The notes under the pieces were generated by a model. The model saw only the letters and a list, made by a program, of their open reading frames with translations. It did no database searches and was not told where the DNA came from. A program made the position numbers and the translations under genes. From JAHHTP01 sp964587555 (GTDB taxonomy: Bacteria; Bacillota; Clostridia; Oscillospirales; Ruminococcaceae), in the NCBI GenBank assembly GCA_964587555.1, contig CAZPLR010000007.1, positions 1 to 64,000 on the forward strand: 64,000 nt of DNA. The letters are read 5' to 3'. How positions within the stretch are numbered: the first letter of the stretch is position 1; the number at the start of each line of letters is the position of its first letter. Below, piece by piece: positions 34,495 to 43,713 of this stretch.

Positions 34495-35772
34495 ATGCTG
34501 ACAAAATCAATCAAGGCGCTGTTTGCCAAAGCGGATACCGTTTTAGCCGACCAGCCAAAGCTGCTTTCGGTATTCAAGAACACCTTTGCGTCTACTCTGG
34601 AAACCACAACCCAGCTCACCGAAAAAGGCGACACCTTTATCATCACCGGCGATATCCCGGCGATGTGGCTGCGCGATTCGGTCGGTCAGGTTCACCATTA
34701 TCTGCCGCTTTGTAAGGACGATCCGGAATTACAGTCCATTTTAGAGGGGCTGATTGCAAGGCAGGCTAAGTGTATCAACATCGACCCGTATGCCAATGCG
34801 TTTAACATCGAGCCGAACGGCAAGCACTGGGTTTACGATCACACCGCGTGCAGCCCGTGGTGCTGGGAGAGAAAATATGAGGTCGACTCCCTTTGCTATC
34901 CGATGCAGCTTGCGTATCAATACTGGAAAGCAAGCGGAAGCGAAAGGATTTTCACCGAAGATTTCCACAAAGCGGTTTGGAACGTGGTGAATACCTTCGT
35001 TACCGAGCAGGATCATGCTTCCTCGCCGTACCATTTCATCCGTTTGGAGGAGAATTGCGCAGGTTTAGAAACCGAAACCCTTCAGTTTGACGGCAAGGGA
35101 CTTCCGGTTAACCGTACCGGTATGACTTGGTCGGGCTTCCGCCCGTCCGACGACGCCACCACCTTTGGCTATCTGATTCCGAGCAATATGTTCGCCGTGG
35201 TCATTTTGGGCTATATCATGGAATTTGCAAAGGATATCTACAAAGACAGCCAGTTGTATGAAAAGGCGAGAAAGCTGCGGCACGAGATCGACTACGGTAT
35301 CCGCGCCTACGCGATCTACCGCCATCCGACCTTCGGCAGTATCTATGCGTATGAAACCGACGGCTTTGGAAATTATACGTTAATGGACGATGCAAATGTT
35401 CCAAGTCTGCTTTCGATACCATATCTCGGCTACGCCGCGCCGGACAGCGAGCTTTATCGGAATACCAGAAGCTTTATTTTAAGCAAGGAGAATCCATTCT
35501 ATTTTGAAGGCAGCTTTGCAAAGGGAATCGGTTCGCCGCATACTCCGAAGGGCTATATCTGGCATATTGCGCTTTCGATGCAGGGACTGACCAGCGCGGA
35601 TCGGGAGGAGCAGAAGGCGCTTATCCAGACCATTTTAAATACCGACGCGGATACCGGCTATATGCACGAGGGCTTCCATGTCGACGATCCGGCGCAGTTT
35701 ACTCGTCCGTGGTTTGCATGGTCGAACTCACTGTTCGCGGAACTGGTTTATAACGTTTATTTTGCCGAATAA
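34495..35772 (+). CDS. GH125 exo-alpha-1,6-mannosidase
   Basis: A 425-residue metal-independent mannosidase of glycoside hydrolase family 125. GDIPAMWLRDSVGQVHHY, YANAFN and KYEVDSLCYPMQLAYQYW are characteristic, and the family removes alpha-1,6-linked mannose from N-glycans. No signal peptide, so it acts inside the cell on imported oligosaccharides. It is monocistronic. The presence of this enzyme fits a host- or diet-glycan user. Confidence 0.9.
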   Translation: MLTKSIKALFAKADTVLADQPKLLSVFKNTFASTLETTTQLTEKGDTFIITGDIPAMWLRDSVGQVHHYLPLCKDDPELQSILEGLIARQAKCINIDPYANAFNIEPNGKHWVYDHTACSPWCWERKYEVDSLCYPMQLAYQYWKASGSERIFTEDFHKAVWNVVNTFVTEQDHASSPYHFIRLEENCAGLETETLQFDGKGLPVNRTGMTWSGFRPSDDATTFGYLIPSNMFAVVILGYIMEFAKDIYKDSQLYEKARKLRHEIDYGIRAYAIYRHPTFGSIYAYETDGFGNYTLMDDANVPSLLSIPYLGYAAPDSELYRNTRSFILSKENPFYFEGSFAKGIGSPHTPKGYIWHIALSMQGLTSADREEQKALIQTILNTDADTGYMHEGFHVDDPAQFTRPWFAWSNSLFAELVYNVYFAE

Positions 35773-35828
35773 AGCGTGACAATAGCAACAGCACAAAGTA
35801 ACGCTGCGGGGTTTCCCCTTTAAGGAGC

Positions 35829-35873
35829 GATTCCTTTCGCGTCAAAGCACGGCGCGGAAGGAATCTGCTTTGT
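35829..35873 (+). terminator. Probable terminator after the GH125 gene
   Basis: A 13-base-pair stem with one G-T pair (35829-35841 with 35853-35865) followed by TGCTTTGTTGC. The T-run is weak, and the hairpin lies just before the pepV ribosome binding site, so read-through is possible. Confidence 0.55.
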
Positions 35874-35909
35874 TGCTGCTTGCTTTGGATAAAGGAGAGG
35901 GGAAGAGTT

Positions 35910-37316
35910 ATGCTGAGAAAGCAGGAGATCAATGCGTGGATCGATGCGCATGAGGAGGAAATGGTGCAAAGCTTATGCCGCCTCATCAAAAAAGCGTCGC
36001 CGCGTGGGAATGCGCTTGAGGATAAGCCGTTCGGCGAAGGTCCCTATGAAGCGCTGATCGAGGGATTAAAGCTTGCAGACGAGCTGGGCTTTGCAACCCA
36101 GAATATGGATAACTGCATTGGTACTGCCGATTTGGGGGAGGGCGATCCGAGCATTGGAATCCTCTGCCATTTGGACGTTGTGCCGGAAGGCTCCGGCTGG
36201 ACGATGCCGGCATTTGAGGGCATTGTGAAGGATGGGCGCGTCTATGGGCGCGGTGCGATCGACGATAAAGGACCTGCTGTTTCGGTGCTGTACGCTATGA
36301 AAGCGGTCAAAGAAGCGGGGATTGCCTTAAAAAATCCAGTCCGTTTTATTGTCGGTACCGACGAGGAGTGCGGCTCCTCCGATCTTCCGCACTATAAAAA
36401 GTACGCGAAGATGCCGCCGATGCTGTTTACGCCGGACGGAGGCTATCCGGTCATCAATATCGAAAAAGGGATGTGCCGCGGCGAGTTTACCAAAGAGTAC
36501 GCGGTTTTGGATGCGCTGCCGAGGATTGTGAGCGCGTCTGGCGGCGCGACAGTCAACGCTGTGCCGGGAACTGCGCAGGCGGTGATCGCCGGGATGACAA
36601 AGGCGGAGCTGGATCGCTGCTTGGAAAGCCTGCCGGCAGAGGTTGCAAGCAGCTTGGAGGAAATGCCGGACGGTGCGGTGAAAGCGGTCTTTACCGGCAA
36701 AAGCGCACACGCTTCCACGCCGCAGGACGGCATCAACGCCATGGCAGCGATGCTGCTGTTCTTAGGCTCGCTCCCGCTTGCCAATCCGCAGGAAAAGGAA
36801 GTGCTTATGGACCTGTGCGAGCTGTTCCCGTATGGACAGACGGACGGAAAGAATGTCGGTCTTGCGATGGCGGATCAAAAGTCCGGTGCGCTGACCTTGG
36901 CTTTCTCGGTCTTTGCGATGGAAGGCGGAAGGGTTTGCGGTAAATGCGACATCCGTTTCCCGGTCTGCGCGACTGGGGAAGAGGTGAAGTCCCGTCTGGA
37001 AAAGGCGCTTCAGGCAAAGGGCTTCACACTTTCTTGCGGAGTCAGCGAACCGCACGAAACGCCGGAGGACAGCGCGTTTGTACAGACCCTGCTGCGCACC
37101 TATCATGAGATGACCGGGCAGGACGCCTACTGCGTTGCAATTGGCGGCGGCACCTATGTGCATCACGAGGAGGGCGGCGTCGCATTCGGCGCGGAGTTTC
37201 CAAACGCGGAGGATCACCATATGCATGGCGCGGACGAATTTATCGAGATCAAGGAGCTTGTGCTAAACGCAAAGATTTTTGCACGGGCGATTTTAAGCCT
37301 ACAAGAAATTTCGTAA
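35910..37316 (+). CDS. pepV: M20-family dipeptidase PepV
   Basis: A 468-residue zinc dipeptidase. The first metal histidine lies in LCHLDVVPEG, the bridging aspartate in GRGAIDDKGP, and the catalytic glutamates in GTDEECGSSD; HHMHGADEF supplies the last metal histidine. Length matches PepV/Sapep. I chose ATG 35910, after GGAGAGGGG; the upstream ATG at 35880 has no site. Probably releases amino acids from dipeptides in the cytosol. Confidence 0.92.
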   Translation: MLRKQEINAWIDAHEEEMVQSLCRLIKKASPRGNALEDKPFGEGPYEALIEGLKLADELGFATQNMDNCIGTADLGEGDPSIGILCHLDVVPEGSGWTMPAFEGIVKDGRVYGRGAIDDKGPAVSVLYAMKAVKEAGIALKNPVRFIVGTDEECGSSDLPHYKKYAKMPPMLFTPDGGYPVINIEKGMCRGEFTKEYAVLDALPRIVSASGGATVNAVPGTAQAVIAGMTKAELDRCLESLPAEVASSLEEMPDGAVKAVFTGKSAHASTPQDGINAMAAMLLFLGSLPLANPQEKEVLMDLCELFPYGQTDGKNVGLAMADQKSGALTLAFSVFAMEGGRVCGKCDIRFPVCATGEEVKSRLEKALQAKGFTLSCGVSEPHETPEDSAFVQTLLRTYHEMTGQDAYCVAIGGGTYVHHEEGGVAFGAEFPNAEDHHMHGADEFIEIKELVLNAKIFARAILSLQEIS

Positions 37317-37326
37317 TGCTTTATCC

Positions 37327-37363
37327 TATCAGCGCCGTATCTGCTTTACGGCGCTGATATTTG
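37327..37363 (+). terminator. Terminator after pepV
   Basis: A perfect 13-base-pair stem TATCAGCGCCGTA/TACGGCGCTGATA around a short loop, followed by a TTTGG tail. Moderate strength. Confidence 0.7.
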
Positions 37364-37413
37364 GTTTATGTAAAACGCGTCTTATCCGATCGAATGGGAG
37401 GAGGTAGTGTATT

Positions 37414-39339
37414 ATGAGGGACGGATTTGTTAAAGCGGCGGTCGCTACGCCGCACATCCGGGTGGCAGATACCGTTTATAACGCGCAAAGCACGATCGAA
37501 TGGATCGAAAAGGCGAAACAGCAAGGGGTAAAGCTGCTGGTTTTTCCGGAGCTTGGACTTACCGGCTATACCTGCGGCGATCTGTTTTTACAGCCGGTTC
37601 TGCTTACTGGCGCGCTGGAGGGGCTGCGGCGGATCATCCAAAAAAGCAAAGGGATCCAAATGCTTCTCTTTGTTGGGCTGCCGTTTGCGGTCGGCACAAG
37701 GCTTTATAATGCTGCTGCCGCGGTGTATGACGGAAAATTGCTTGGGATTATTCCAAAATGTCATCTTCCAAATTATGGAGAGTTTTACGAAAAGCGGCAT
37801 TTCACCGAGTGGGACGCCGCCTCGCCAAACTGTATTGTAAATTTTGACGGTGAAGAGGTCTGTTTTGGCGTGAGGCAGATATTTATCTGCAAAGAGCTGC
37901 CGGAGCTTGCGGTAAGCTGTGAAATATGCGAGGATTTGTGGGTAGCTGAGCCGCCGAGCATTTCCCATGCGCTTGCCGGCGCGCAGGTCATTGTGAATCT
38001 CTCCTGTTCGGATGAGATCATCGGCAAGGCGGAATACCGCCGCAGTCTGGTGCTGGGGCAGTCGGCGAGGCTTATATGCGCCTATCTTTACGCTGACGGC
38101 GGAGACGGCGAATCCACGACCGATATGGTCTACGCCGGACACAATCTCATCGCGGAAAACGGCGTGATGATTGCCGAAAGCAGGCTGTTTGATAACGGGA
38201 TGCAGATGAGCGAGATCGATGTGAAATCGCTGGCATATGAGCGGATGCGGATGAATTCCTTTTGTGCGTCTGAGGATAAGACCTATGCGCGGCAAGAGTT
38301 CTCGATGCCGCTGGAAAAGACTGCTCTGACTCGTTTTGTGCCGAAAAACCCGTTTGTTCCGCAGGACGAGAAGTTGCGCACCGAACGCTGTGAGGCGATT
38401 CTTGCAATGCAGTCTGCGGGCTTGCAGAAGCGTATCCTGCACAGCCGCGCAAAATCGGTGGTGGTTGGCATTTCAGGCGGGCTGGATTCCTGCCTTGCGC
38501 TGTTGGTCATGACCCATGCGATGGACCGGCTTTCCCGCGATCGGAAGGATATTATCGCGGTCACAATGCCGTGCTTCGGCACGACAAGCCGGACCAAGGG
38601 CAATGCCGAGCGGCTTTGCGAGTGCCTTGGCGTGACGCTGCGTACCGTCGATATTAAGGCGGCGGTTTATCAGCATTTTGCCGATATTGGACAGGACTAC
38701 GAGGATCAGGACGTGGTGTTTGAAAACAGTCAGGCGCGCGAACGCACCCAGATATTGATGGATATTGCGAACCAATGCGGCGGCATAGTAGTCGGCACCG
38801 GAGATCTGTCGGAGTTAGCGCTCGGTTGGGCGACCTACAACGGCGACCATATGTCGATGTATGGAGTCAATGTCTCGGTTCCCAAAACCTTGGTACGCTA
38901 TATTGTCAAGTATTACGCCGACACCTTCAGCGATGAACAGCTTTCGAAAACGCTTTACGATATTTTAGCGACGCCGGTTTCGCCGGAGCTGCTTCCGGCG
39001 AGGGACGGGCAGATCTCACAGATTACCGAGGACTTAGTCGGCCCGTACGAGCTGCATGATTTTTTCCTGTACTATTTGGTACGCCGCGGCTATCCGCCGC
39101 AGAAAATCAAACGTCTGTGCCGGTATGCCTACGGAGCGGAATATGATGGGCAGACGATCAACCATTGGCTTTCGGTCTTTCTGCGCCGCTTTTTTGCGCA
39201 GCAGTTTAAACGCAGTTGTCTGCCGGACGGACCAAAGGTAGGCTCGGTCACACTTTCGCCGCGCGGCGATTGGCGGATGCCGAGCGATGCGCTGCATACG
39301 CTCTGGATTCAGGATATGGCGGCGGATGAGTGGGAATAA
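37414..39339 (+). CDS. nadE: Glutamine-dependent NAD+ synthetase
   Basis: A 641-residue two-domain enzyme. The N-terminal nitrilase-type glutaminase (FPELGLTGYTCGD with the catalytic glutamate, EICEDLW with the catalytic cysteine) feeds ammonia to the C-terminal NAD synthetase, whose ATP-pyrophosphatase loop is VGISGGLDS near residue 350. GDLSELALGWATYNGDHM is also diagnostic. It makes NAD+ from deamido-NAD. A GGAGGAGG site precedes the ATG. Confidence 0.95.
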   Translation: MRDGFVKAAVATPHIRVADTVYNAQSTIEWIEKAKQQGVKLLVFPELGLTGYTCGDLFLQPVLLTGALEGLRRIIQKSKGIQMLLFVGLPFAVGTRLYNAAAAVYDGKLLGIIPKCHLPNYGEFYEKRHFTEWDAASPNCIVNFDGEEVCFGVRQIFICKELPELAVSCEICEDLWVAEPPSISHALAGAQVIVNLSCSDEIIGKAEYRRSLVLGQSARLICAYLYADGGDGESTTDMVYAGHNLIAENGVMIAESRLFDNGMQMSEIDVKSLAYERMRMNSFCASEDKTYARQEFSMPLEKTALTRFVPKNPFVPQDEKLRTERCEAILAMQSAGLQKRILHSRAKSVVVGISGGLDSCLALLVMTHAMDRLSRDRKDIIAVTMPCFGTTSRTKGNAERLCECLGVTLRTVDIKAAVYQHFADIGQDYEDQDVVFENSQARERTQILMDIANQCGGIVVGTGDLSELALGWATYNGDHMSMYGVNVSVPKTLVRYIVKYYADTFSDEQLSKTLYDILATPVSPELLPARDGQISQITEDLVGPYELHDFFLYYLVRRGYPPQKIKRLCRYAYGAEYDGQTINHWLSVFLRRFFAQQFKRSCLPDGPKVGSVTLSPRGDWRMPSDALHTLWIQDMAADEWE

Positions 39340-39362
39340 GAGAGATTACAGAGGGGATTTTT

Positions 39363-41237
39363 ATGTCGAATGATTACGATAAGGATATGATAACGGCGAA
39401 ATTACCGCAGTATATTGGGAAACGCTTTCCTGATCCGATGCTGCACCATGGTCGGATCCCGCCGGCAGCGGGAGTCAAGTGCATCCAGATTGCCCGCGCC
39501 AATGCAGCGGATGCGGCGGCGGATGACGGCACCTGCAATACCTATAAGCACGCGGCGGATATCGCTTATTATGCCGGACGGTTTTATGTGCAATACTTGA
39601 CCAATCCGCATAGCGAGCATACCGGAGCGGGAAAATGTGTGCTGGCGTCCAGCCGCGACTGTATTGCTTGGGAGCGGGCGGATATGCAGGTTTCTTTTCC
39701 GGAATACCGGATTCCTGCCTGCGAAATCACCGACGTTAAAGGCGGCGTTCACTCCTTTACCGGGCGGGAATATGGCGTGTATCATCAGCGGATGTCGTTT
39801 TACTATGCCAAAAAAGCGGATGTAATGCTGCTGCTTGCGTTTGTCGGTCATTCTCCAAAGCCATGGATTACGCCGTGGAATGTAAACGGCATCGGAAGGC
39901 TTGTACGCAGGATTTTTCCGGACGGCAGCTTAGGCGAGATTTTTTTTATCCGTCCGAACTGGCAGGCGGGCTGGAGCAGGGAATTATTGAACTATCCGCT
40001 TTACGACGAGAGTGCGGATACGGCGTTTGCGGCGGCGTGCGAGGAGCTTTTAGCAGACCGGCTGTTTGTGCAGCAGTGGGCGGAGGAAAACGGCGACGCC
40101 GACCCGATTATCGCGATCAAGCATCCCCCAAAGGGGAGCTATCAGGCATTTTGGTGGTATCATCTGCCGAAGGAAAATGAGCTGGGCGCAATTTGGAAGC
40201 ACGCGCTTGTTGCCTACAGCGCTGATGGCGGGAGAACCTTTTCGGCGCCAGTGCGCAGCGAAAGCCTTGTGATGAGCGGGCAGAAAAGCTTTATCCGTTC
40301 GACGGCAGACGGGCGGTACGCGATGGTATATGATCCGACGCTGGATACCCAGCACCGCTACCCGCTTTGCGTCACCACGGCGGACGACGGCGTGCATTTT
40401 GACAATATGCTGCTTGTCTGCGGCAGGGTGCCGCAGATGCGCCACGGCGGTTTTTGGAAGGATTTCGGCTTGCAGTATATGCGCGGCATTTTAGAAGATT
40501 TGCCGCAGCCGCCGGACGGCGACCTGCACATGGTGTATTCGGTGAATAAGGAGGATATTTGGACGGCGCTTGTCCCAGCCCCGATTCGCGGCGGAACCGA
40601 CGAAACCTTTAACGAGGATTTTGAAAGGCAGCCGCAGGCGGCGTGGCGGAGCATGAATGTGTATTCGCCCTGCTGGGCGCGCGTGACGCTTGCCGCATAC
40701 AACGGAAAAGCTGCGCTGCGGCTTTCCGACGCAGATCGGTATGATACAGCGGAGGCGGCGCGCGTGTTTGCACCGCGCAAAAAGCTTTCGGTACATATCG
40801 AATTAACGCCAATGCAGACCGATTCCGAGCTGTGGATTGAGCTATGCGACCCGACCGGTATTGTAGCGGCAAGACTGATTTTTGGGAAGGAAGGCGTGCT
40901 GTATCACCGTGTGACCTGCAACTGGGAGGCGGCGCACTATACGGAAGGGATGCGGTATGCGCTTGACTGGTCGCTTGACTGTGAAACGCACACCTATACG
41001 CTAAGCCTGAACGGTGTGCCGGTTACTGCCCCGCAAAGCGATAAGACGGTCTTTTTGATGATGACGGCGGTGCGGGAAATCGGATTCCTGCGGCTTCGCA
41101 CTGGAGAGGTAAACGAAACATTCCCAACCCCGGATACGCTGCCGGATGAGGATCCGGAGCTGCATTTGGAGCAGGCGGACATAAGGCAGCCGGAGAAGGT
41201 TTACTACCTGCACCGGCTTTGTTTGACAGGGGAGTAA
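39363..41237 (+). CDS. Sialidase-like propeller protein with C-terminal jelly-roll domain (unassigned)
   Basis: A 624-residue protein. The N-terminal ~440 residues look like a beta-propeller: repeated W/Y-rich strands and at least one Asp-box-like turn (YSADGGRTFSAP). The last ~180 residues look like a concanavalin-like beta-sandwich (FNEDFERQ..., LWIELCDPTGIVAARLIF). This arrangement occurs in glycosidases and carbohydrate-binding proteins, but the catalytic residues are not identified. No signal peptide. Start ATG 39363 follows AGAGGGG; the frame is open back to 39330, overlapping nadE. Co-directional with the FkbM gene. Confidence 0.6.
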   Translation: MSNDYDKDMITAKLPQYIGKRFPDPMLHHGRIPPAAGVKCIQIARANAADAAADDGTCNTYKHAADIAYYAGRFYVQYLTNPHSEHTGAGKCVLASSRDCIAWERADMQVSFPEYRIPACEITDVKGGVHSFTGREYGVYHQRMSFYYAKKADVMLLLAFVGHSPKPWITPWNVNGIGRLVRRIFPDGSLGEIFFIRPNWQAGWSRELLNYPLYDESADTAFAAACEELLADRLFVQQWAEENGDADPIIAIKHPPKGSYQAFWWYHLPKENELGAIWKHALVAYSADGGRTFSAPVRSESLVMSGQKSFIRSTADGRYAMVYDPTLDTQHRYPLCVTTADDGVHFDNMLLVCGRVPQMRHGGFWKDFGLQYMRGILEDLPQPPDGDLHMVYSVNKEDIWTALVPAPIRGGTDETFNEDFERQPQAAWRSMNVYSPCWARVTLAAYNGKAALRLSDADRYDTAEAARVFAPRKKLSVHIELTPMQTDSELWIELCDPTGIVAARLIFGKEGVLYHRVTCNWEAAHYTEGMRYALDWSLDCETHTYTLSLNGVPVTAPQSDKTVFLMMTAVREIGFLRLRTGEVNETFPTPDTLPDEDPELHLEQADIRQPEKVYYLHRLCLTGE

Positions 41238-41250
41238 AAAGAGAGAACAG

Positions 41251-42435
41251 ATGAGCGAGGATTTGGAACGTTTTGCGGCGCACTGCGGTTTTGATAAAGG
41301 TTTTCTTTCCGAGAATCTTTGGGCATATTTAAAAGCGCAGGAAAAGCCGATATGGCTTTACGGTATGGGAAACGGCGCGGAAAAGATTCTGCGCGCGCTG
41401 GCGATCAACGGGCTTTTTGCCGAGGGCGTCTTTGCCAGCGACGACTATGCGAAGGATAAGCTGTTCTGCGGCTATCGCATCAAGCGGTTTTCTGCTGTGA
41501 AAGAGCAGTATGAAAAGGATGGATTTATCATCCTGCTCTGCTTTGCAGCGTTTCGGGACGATCTTTATCCGGAGATCATGCGGATCGCAAGCGAGTATGA
41601 GCTTTACGCGCCGGATGTTCCGGTCGTGTTCGAGCAGGATGGGCTGTTCACGCCGGACTACTGCGCCGCACATGCGGAGGAGCTGACGGAGGTTTACGAT
41701 ATGCTTTCCGACGAGCAGTCGAGAAAGGTATTCCGCGATGTGATCGCGTTCAAATGCTCCGGAAAGCCGCATTATCTTGACCGCTGCTATACCGGGATGG
41801 ACGAGGTATATGAAAAGCTGATCTGTCCGCAGCAAAGCGACGTATATGTGGACTTGGGCGCGTACAACGGCGATACTGTCACTGATTTTCTGAGCAATAC
41901 CGGCGGGATGTGCAGGCGTGTTGTAGCACTTGAGCCGGATGCGAAGAATTACAAAAAGCTGCTTGGACAGATCGAGCGGCTGAAAAACGCGGCGGGAAAT
42001 ACCATTTTTGAGCCGGTGCAGGCGGGCGCGCACAGCGCGTCCGGCACGCTGCGCTTTTCGGGGACGACCGGGCGCTCTGGGATGCTGACCCGAACCGGGG
42101 ATGTTCTTGTGCCGGTTTGCGCGGTGGACGAGCTTCTGCGCGGGGAGCGCGCGGACGTAATCAAGTTGGATGTAGAGGGCGCGGAGCGTGAAGCGCTTTT
42201 TGGCTGTGAGCAGACGATCAGACGGTACCATCCGCGGCTGATGGTATCGGCGTACCACCGCAATGAGGATCTGTTTGCGCTGCCGCTTCAGATTATGCAG
42301 ATGTACCCGCATTACCGGCTTTATCTGCGGCATCACCGCTATATCCCGGCGTGGGAAACCTGCTATTATTTTGTGCCGATCAATCGGGATGAAAACGGAA
42401 CGAAAGAGCCGAATCATCCAAGGCCGGAGGAGTAA
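41251..42435 (+). CDS. FkbM-family methyltransferase
   Basis: A 394-residue SAM-dependent methyltransferase. The C-terminal half holds the FkbM pattern: VYVDLGAYNGDTVTDF (SAM motif I, near residues 195-210), VVALEPDAKNYKKL and VIKLDVEGAEREAL. The N-terminal ~150 residues form a Rossmann-like domain often fused in such proteins. It probably methylates a sugar or lipid-linked molecule. It follows the propeller gene by 13 bases, with only a weak GAGAGA site, so it is likely coupled. Confidence 0.85.
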   Translation: MSEDLERFAAHCGFDKGFLSENLWAYLKAQEKPIWLYGMGNGAEKILRALAINGLFAEGVFASDDYAKDKLFCGYRIKRFSAVKEQYEKDGFIILLCFAAFRDDLYPEIMRIASEYELYAPDVPVVFEQDGLFTPDYCAAHAEELTEVYDMLSDEQSRKVFRDVIAFKCSGKPHYLDRCYTGMDEVYEKLICPQQSDVYVDLGAYNGDTVTDFLSNTGGMCRRVVALEPDAKNYKKLLGQIERLKNAAGNTIFEPVQAGAHSASGTLRFSGTTGRSGMLTRTGDVLVPVCAVDELLRGERADVIKLDVEGAEREALFGCEQTIRRYHPRLMVSAYHRNEDLFALPLQIMQMYPHYRLYLRHHRYIPAWETCYYFVPINRDENGTKEPNHPRPEE

Positions 42436-42611
42436 AGCGATCGGTTATCTTCGAACAACAGTTTGGAAACGGGCCGTTGATTGCTGTCAGACAAGGAACA
42501 GAAGCGGCTGGAAAAGACTGCACAGAAGTCGGACTTGCTGAAAAATTCAAACCCACGGCAGGGGAGGAAAAAGGAAAACGGTAAACCGGGATTTATTGGA
42601 GGTATAGCAGA

Positions 42612-42994
42612 ATGAGTGCGCAGGAATTATACGAATTTGCCATGAAATGCATCTATGGGATGGTGTTCCAGAGAACAATGAATTGGCGGTGAAGCTGCTG
42701 ACGCAAGCGCATGATATGGGGCATGTTGAAGCGACCTACAACTTAGGCATTTGTTACCACTACGGGCATGGTACCGGCGTTGATTTGGAAAAAGCATACA
42801 CACTGTATCTTGAATCTGCGAATGGCGGTTATGGCAAGGGTATGGAGCTTGTGGGTCGTTTTTATAACCGGGGTATCTGTGTGAAGCAAGATCGCAGGCA
42901 GGCGGAATATTGGCTTCAAAAGGCTATGGGTAGTTCCGACCCGGATGCAGCCACGGAAGCAGAGAAAGAAATGAATTTTGAAGGGACAGAATGA
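42612..42994 (+). pseudogene. Sel1-repeat gene with a one-base frameshift
   Basis: ATG 42612 follows GGAGG and reads MSAQELYEFAMKCIYG. The frame then stops after ten further codons. One extra G in the GGG at 42657-42659 would continue into the downstream frame as DGVPENNELAVKLL and the rest of a Sel1 protein of about 127 residues, with repeats ATYNLGICYHYGHGTG and GMELVGRFYNRG. So it is a single-base deletion, a slippage site or a sequencing error. It was probably a small scaffold-type protein. It is the first sign of decay in the 42.6-45.3 kb region. Confidence 0.75.
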
Positions 42995-43085
42995 TAAATA
43001 TTGATCCCGGCTGATCGGGGAGATAGCAAAACCAGCCAAACCAGCGGGCGGCAAGTCCCTTAGATTCTTTCTCATAGAAAATCAA

Positions 43086-43126
43086 GGCGGGAAAGCCCTC
43101 AAAGCTTTCCCGCCTGTCTTTATTTT
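43086..43126 (+). terminator. Bidirectional terminator
   Basis: A perfect 11-base-pair stem GGCGGGAAAGC/GCTTTCCCGCC around CCTCAAA, followed by TGTCTTTATTTT. It serves the Sel1 gene and perhaps the minus-strand Crp/Fnr fragment. Confidence 0.8.
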
Positions 43127-43303
43127 GCCCATAAAATTTTTCAATCCCTTCACAGGTATTCCCAAAAAAGGATGTAAATTCCAGCCAAGGCGGCGCAGAT
43201 GCTGAGAATAAACGGCACGACGAGCCATGCACTCCAATTTTCGGGGAGACAATGGAGAGGGAAAGATGCAGCACCATTTTCTCTGCAATGCTGCTTCACA
43301 AAA

Positions 43304-43600
43304 TCAAAGGCTTTTCTCGATGCCGCAGGCGGCGTATCCCTCGCAGAACAGTCCGCCTGCTTCGGGCGCCGCAAGAATCATGCGGTTTTCCCAAAAATCC
43401 TCTTTCATAATCTGCACCTTTCCGGTTACAATAAATCCCATACCGGATATGAGGGAACCTTGGTGCAGCAGGTATTCTCCCTTTTGATACCGTTTGCCTT
43501 TGGCGGAAAGTCCGGAAAGCAGCGGTATAATCTCCTGCGGATGAATTCCCGCAAGCAGCGGCGCATGCTTCGGAAGCGCTTCAGCGGATTTTTGCAGCAT
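43304..43600 (-). pseudogene. Truncated Crp/Fnr-family regulator
   Basis: A 98-residue frame matching only the N-terminal cyclic-nucleotide-binding-fold half of a Crp/Fnr regulator (YQKGEYLLHQGSLISGMGFIVTGKVQI). It stops after GIEKSL, where about 120 residues including the DNA-binding helix-turn-helix should follow. The next minus-strand bases carry, in another frame, a hydrophobic C-terminal fragment (SAWLVVPFILSICAALAGIY, down to about 43150), suggesting a deletion joining two genes. Promoter and ribosome binding site (AAAAAGGGGG) remain intact. Confidence 0.75.
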
Positions 43601-43659
43601 AGTTTATCCCCCTTTTTATTTTGTCGGAAAAACAACATACTTTTCTGGGATATGATCGT

Positions 43660-43687
43660 ATTATAGATGCAGAAGAGGAAAAGTCAA
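43660..43687 (-). promoter_or_regulatory. Promoter of the truncated Crp/Fnr gene
   Basis: Minus-strand TTGACT (43682-43687) and TATAAT (43660-43665), 16-base spacing, lying within the divergent intergenic region. Confidence 0.65.
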
Positions 43688-43713
43688 ATGCTTTTTGGAA
43701 AAGGAAGGATATT

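Noticed and set aside
37588..38442. 284-residue minus-strand frame inside nadE
   Set aside because: nadE motifs are unambiguous on the plus strand; the frame has no start signal.
41329..42417. 362-residue open frame on the minus strand
   Set aside because: Exact shadow of the FkbM methyltransferase gene, which has clear motifs; no promoter or start signal on the minus strand.
43660..43713. Possible Fnr/Crp operator between the divergent Crp/Fnr and Fe-S genes
   Set aside because: No TTGAT-N4-ATCAA or TGTGA-N6-TCACA palindrome was found; only AT-rich sequence.
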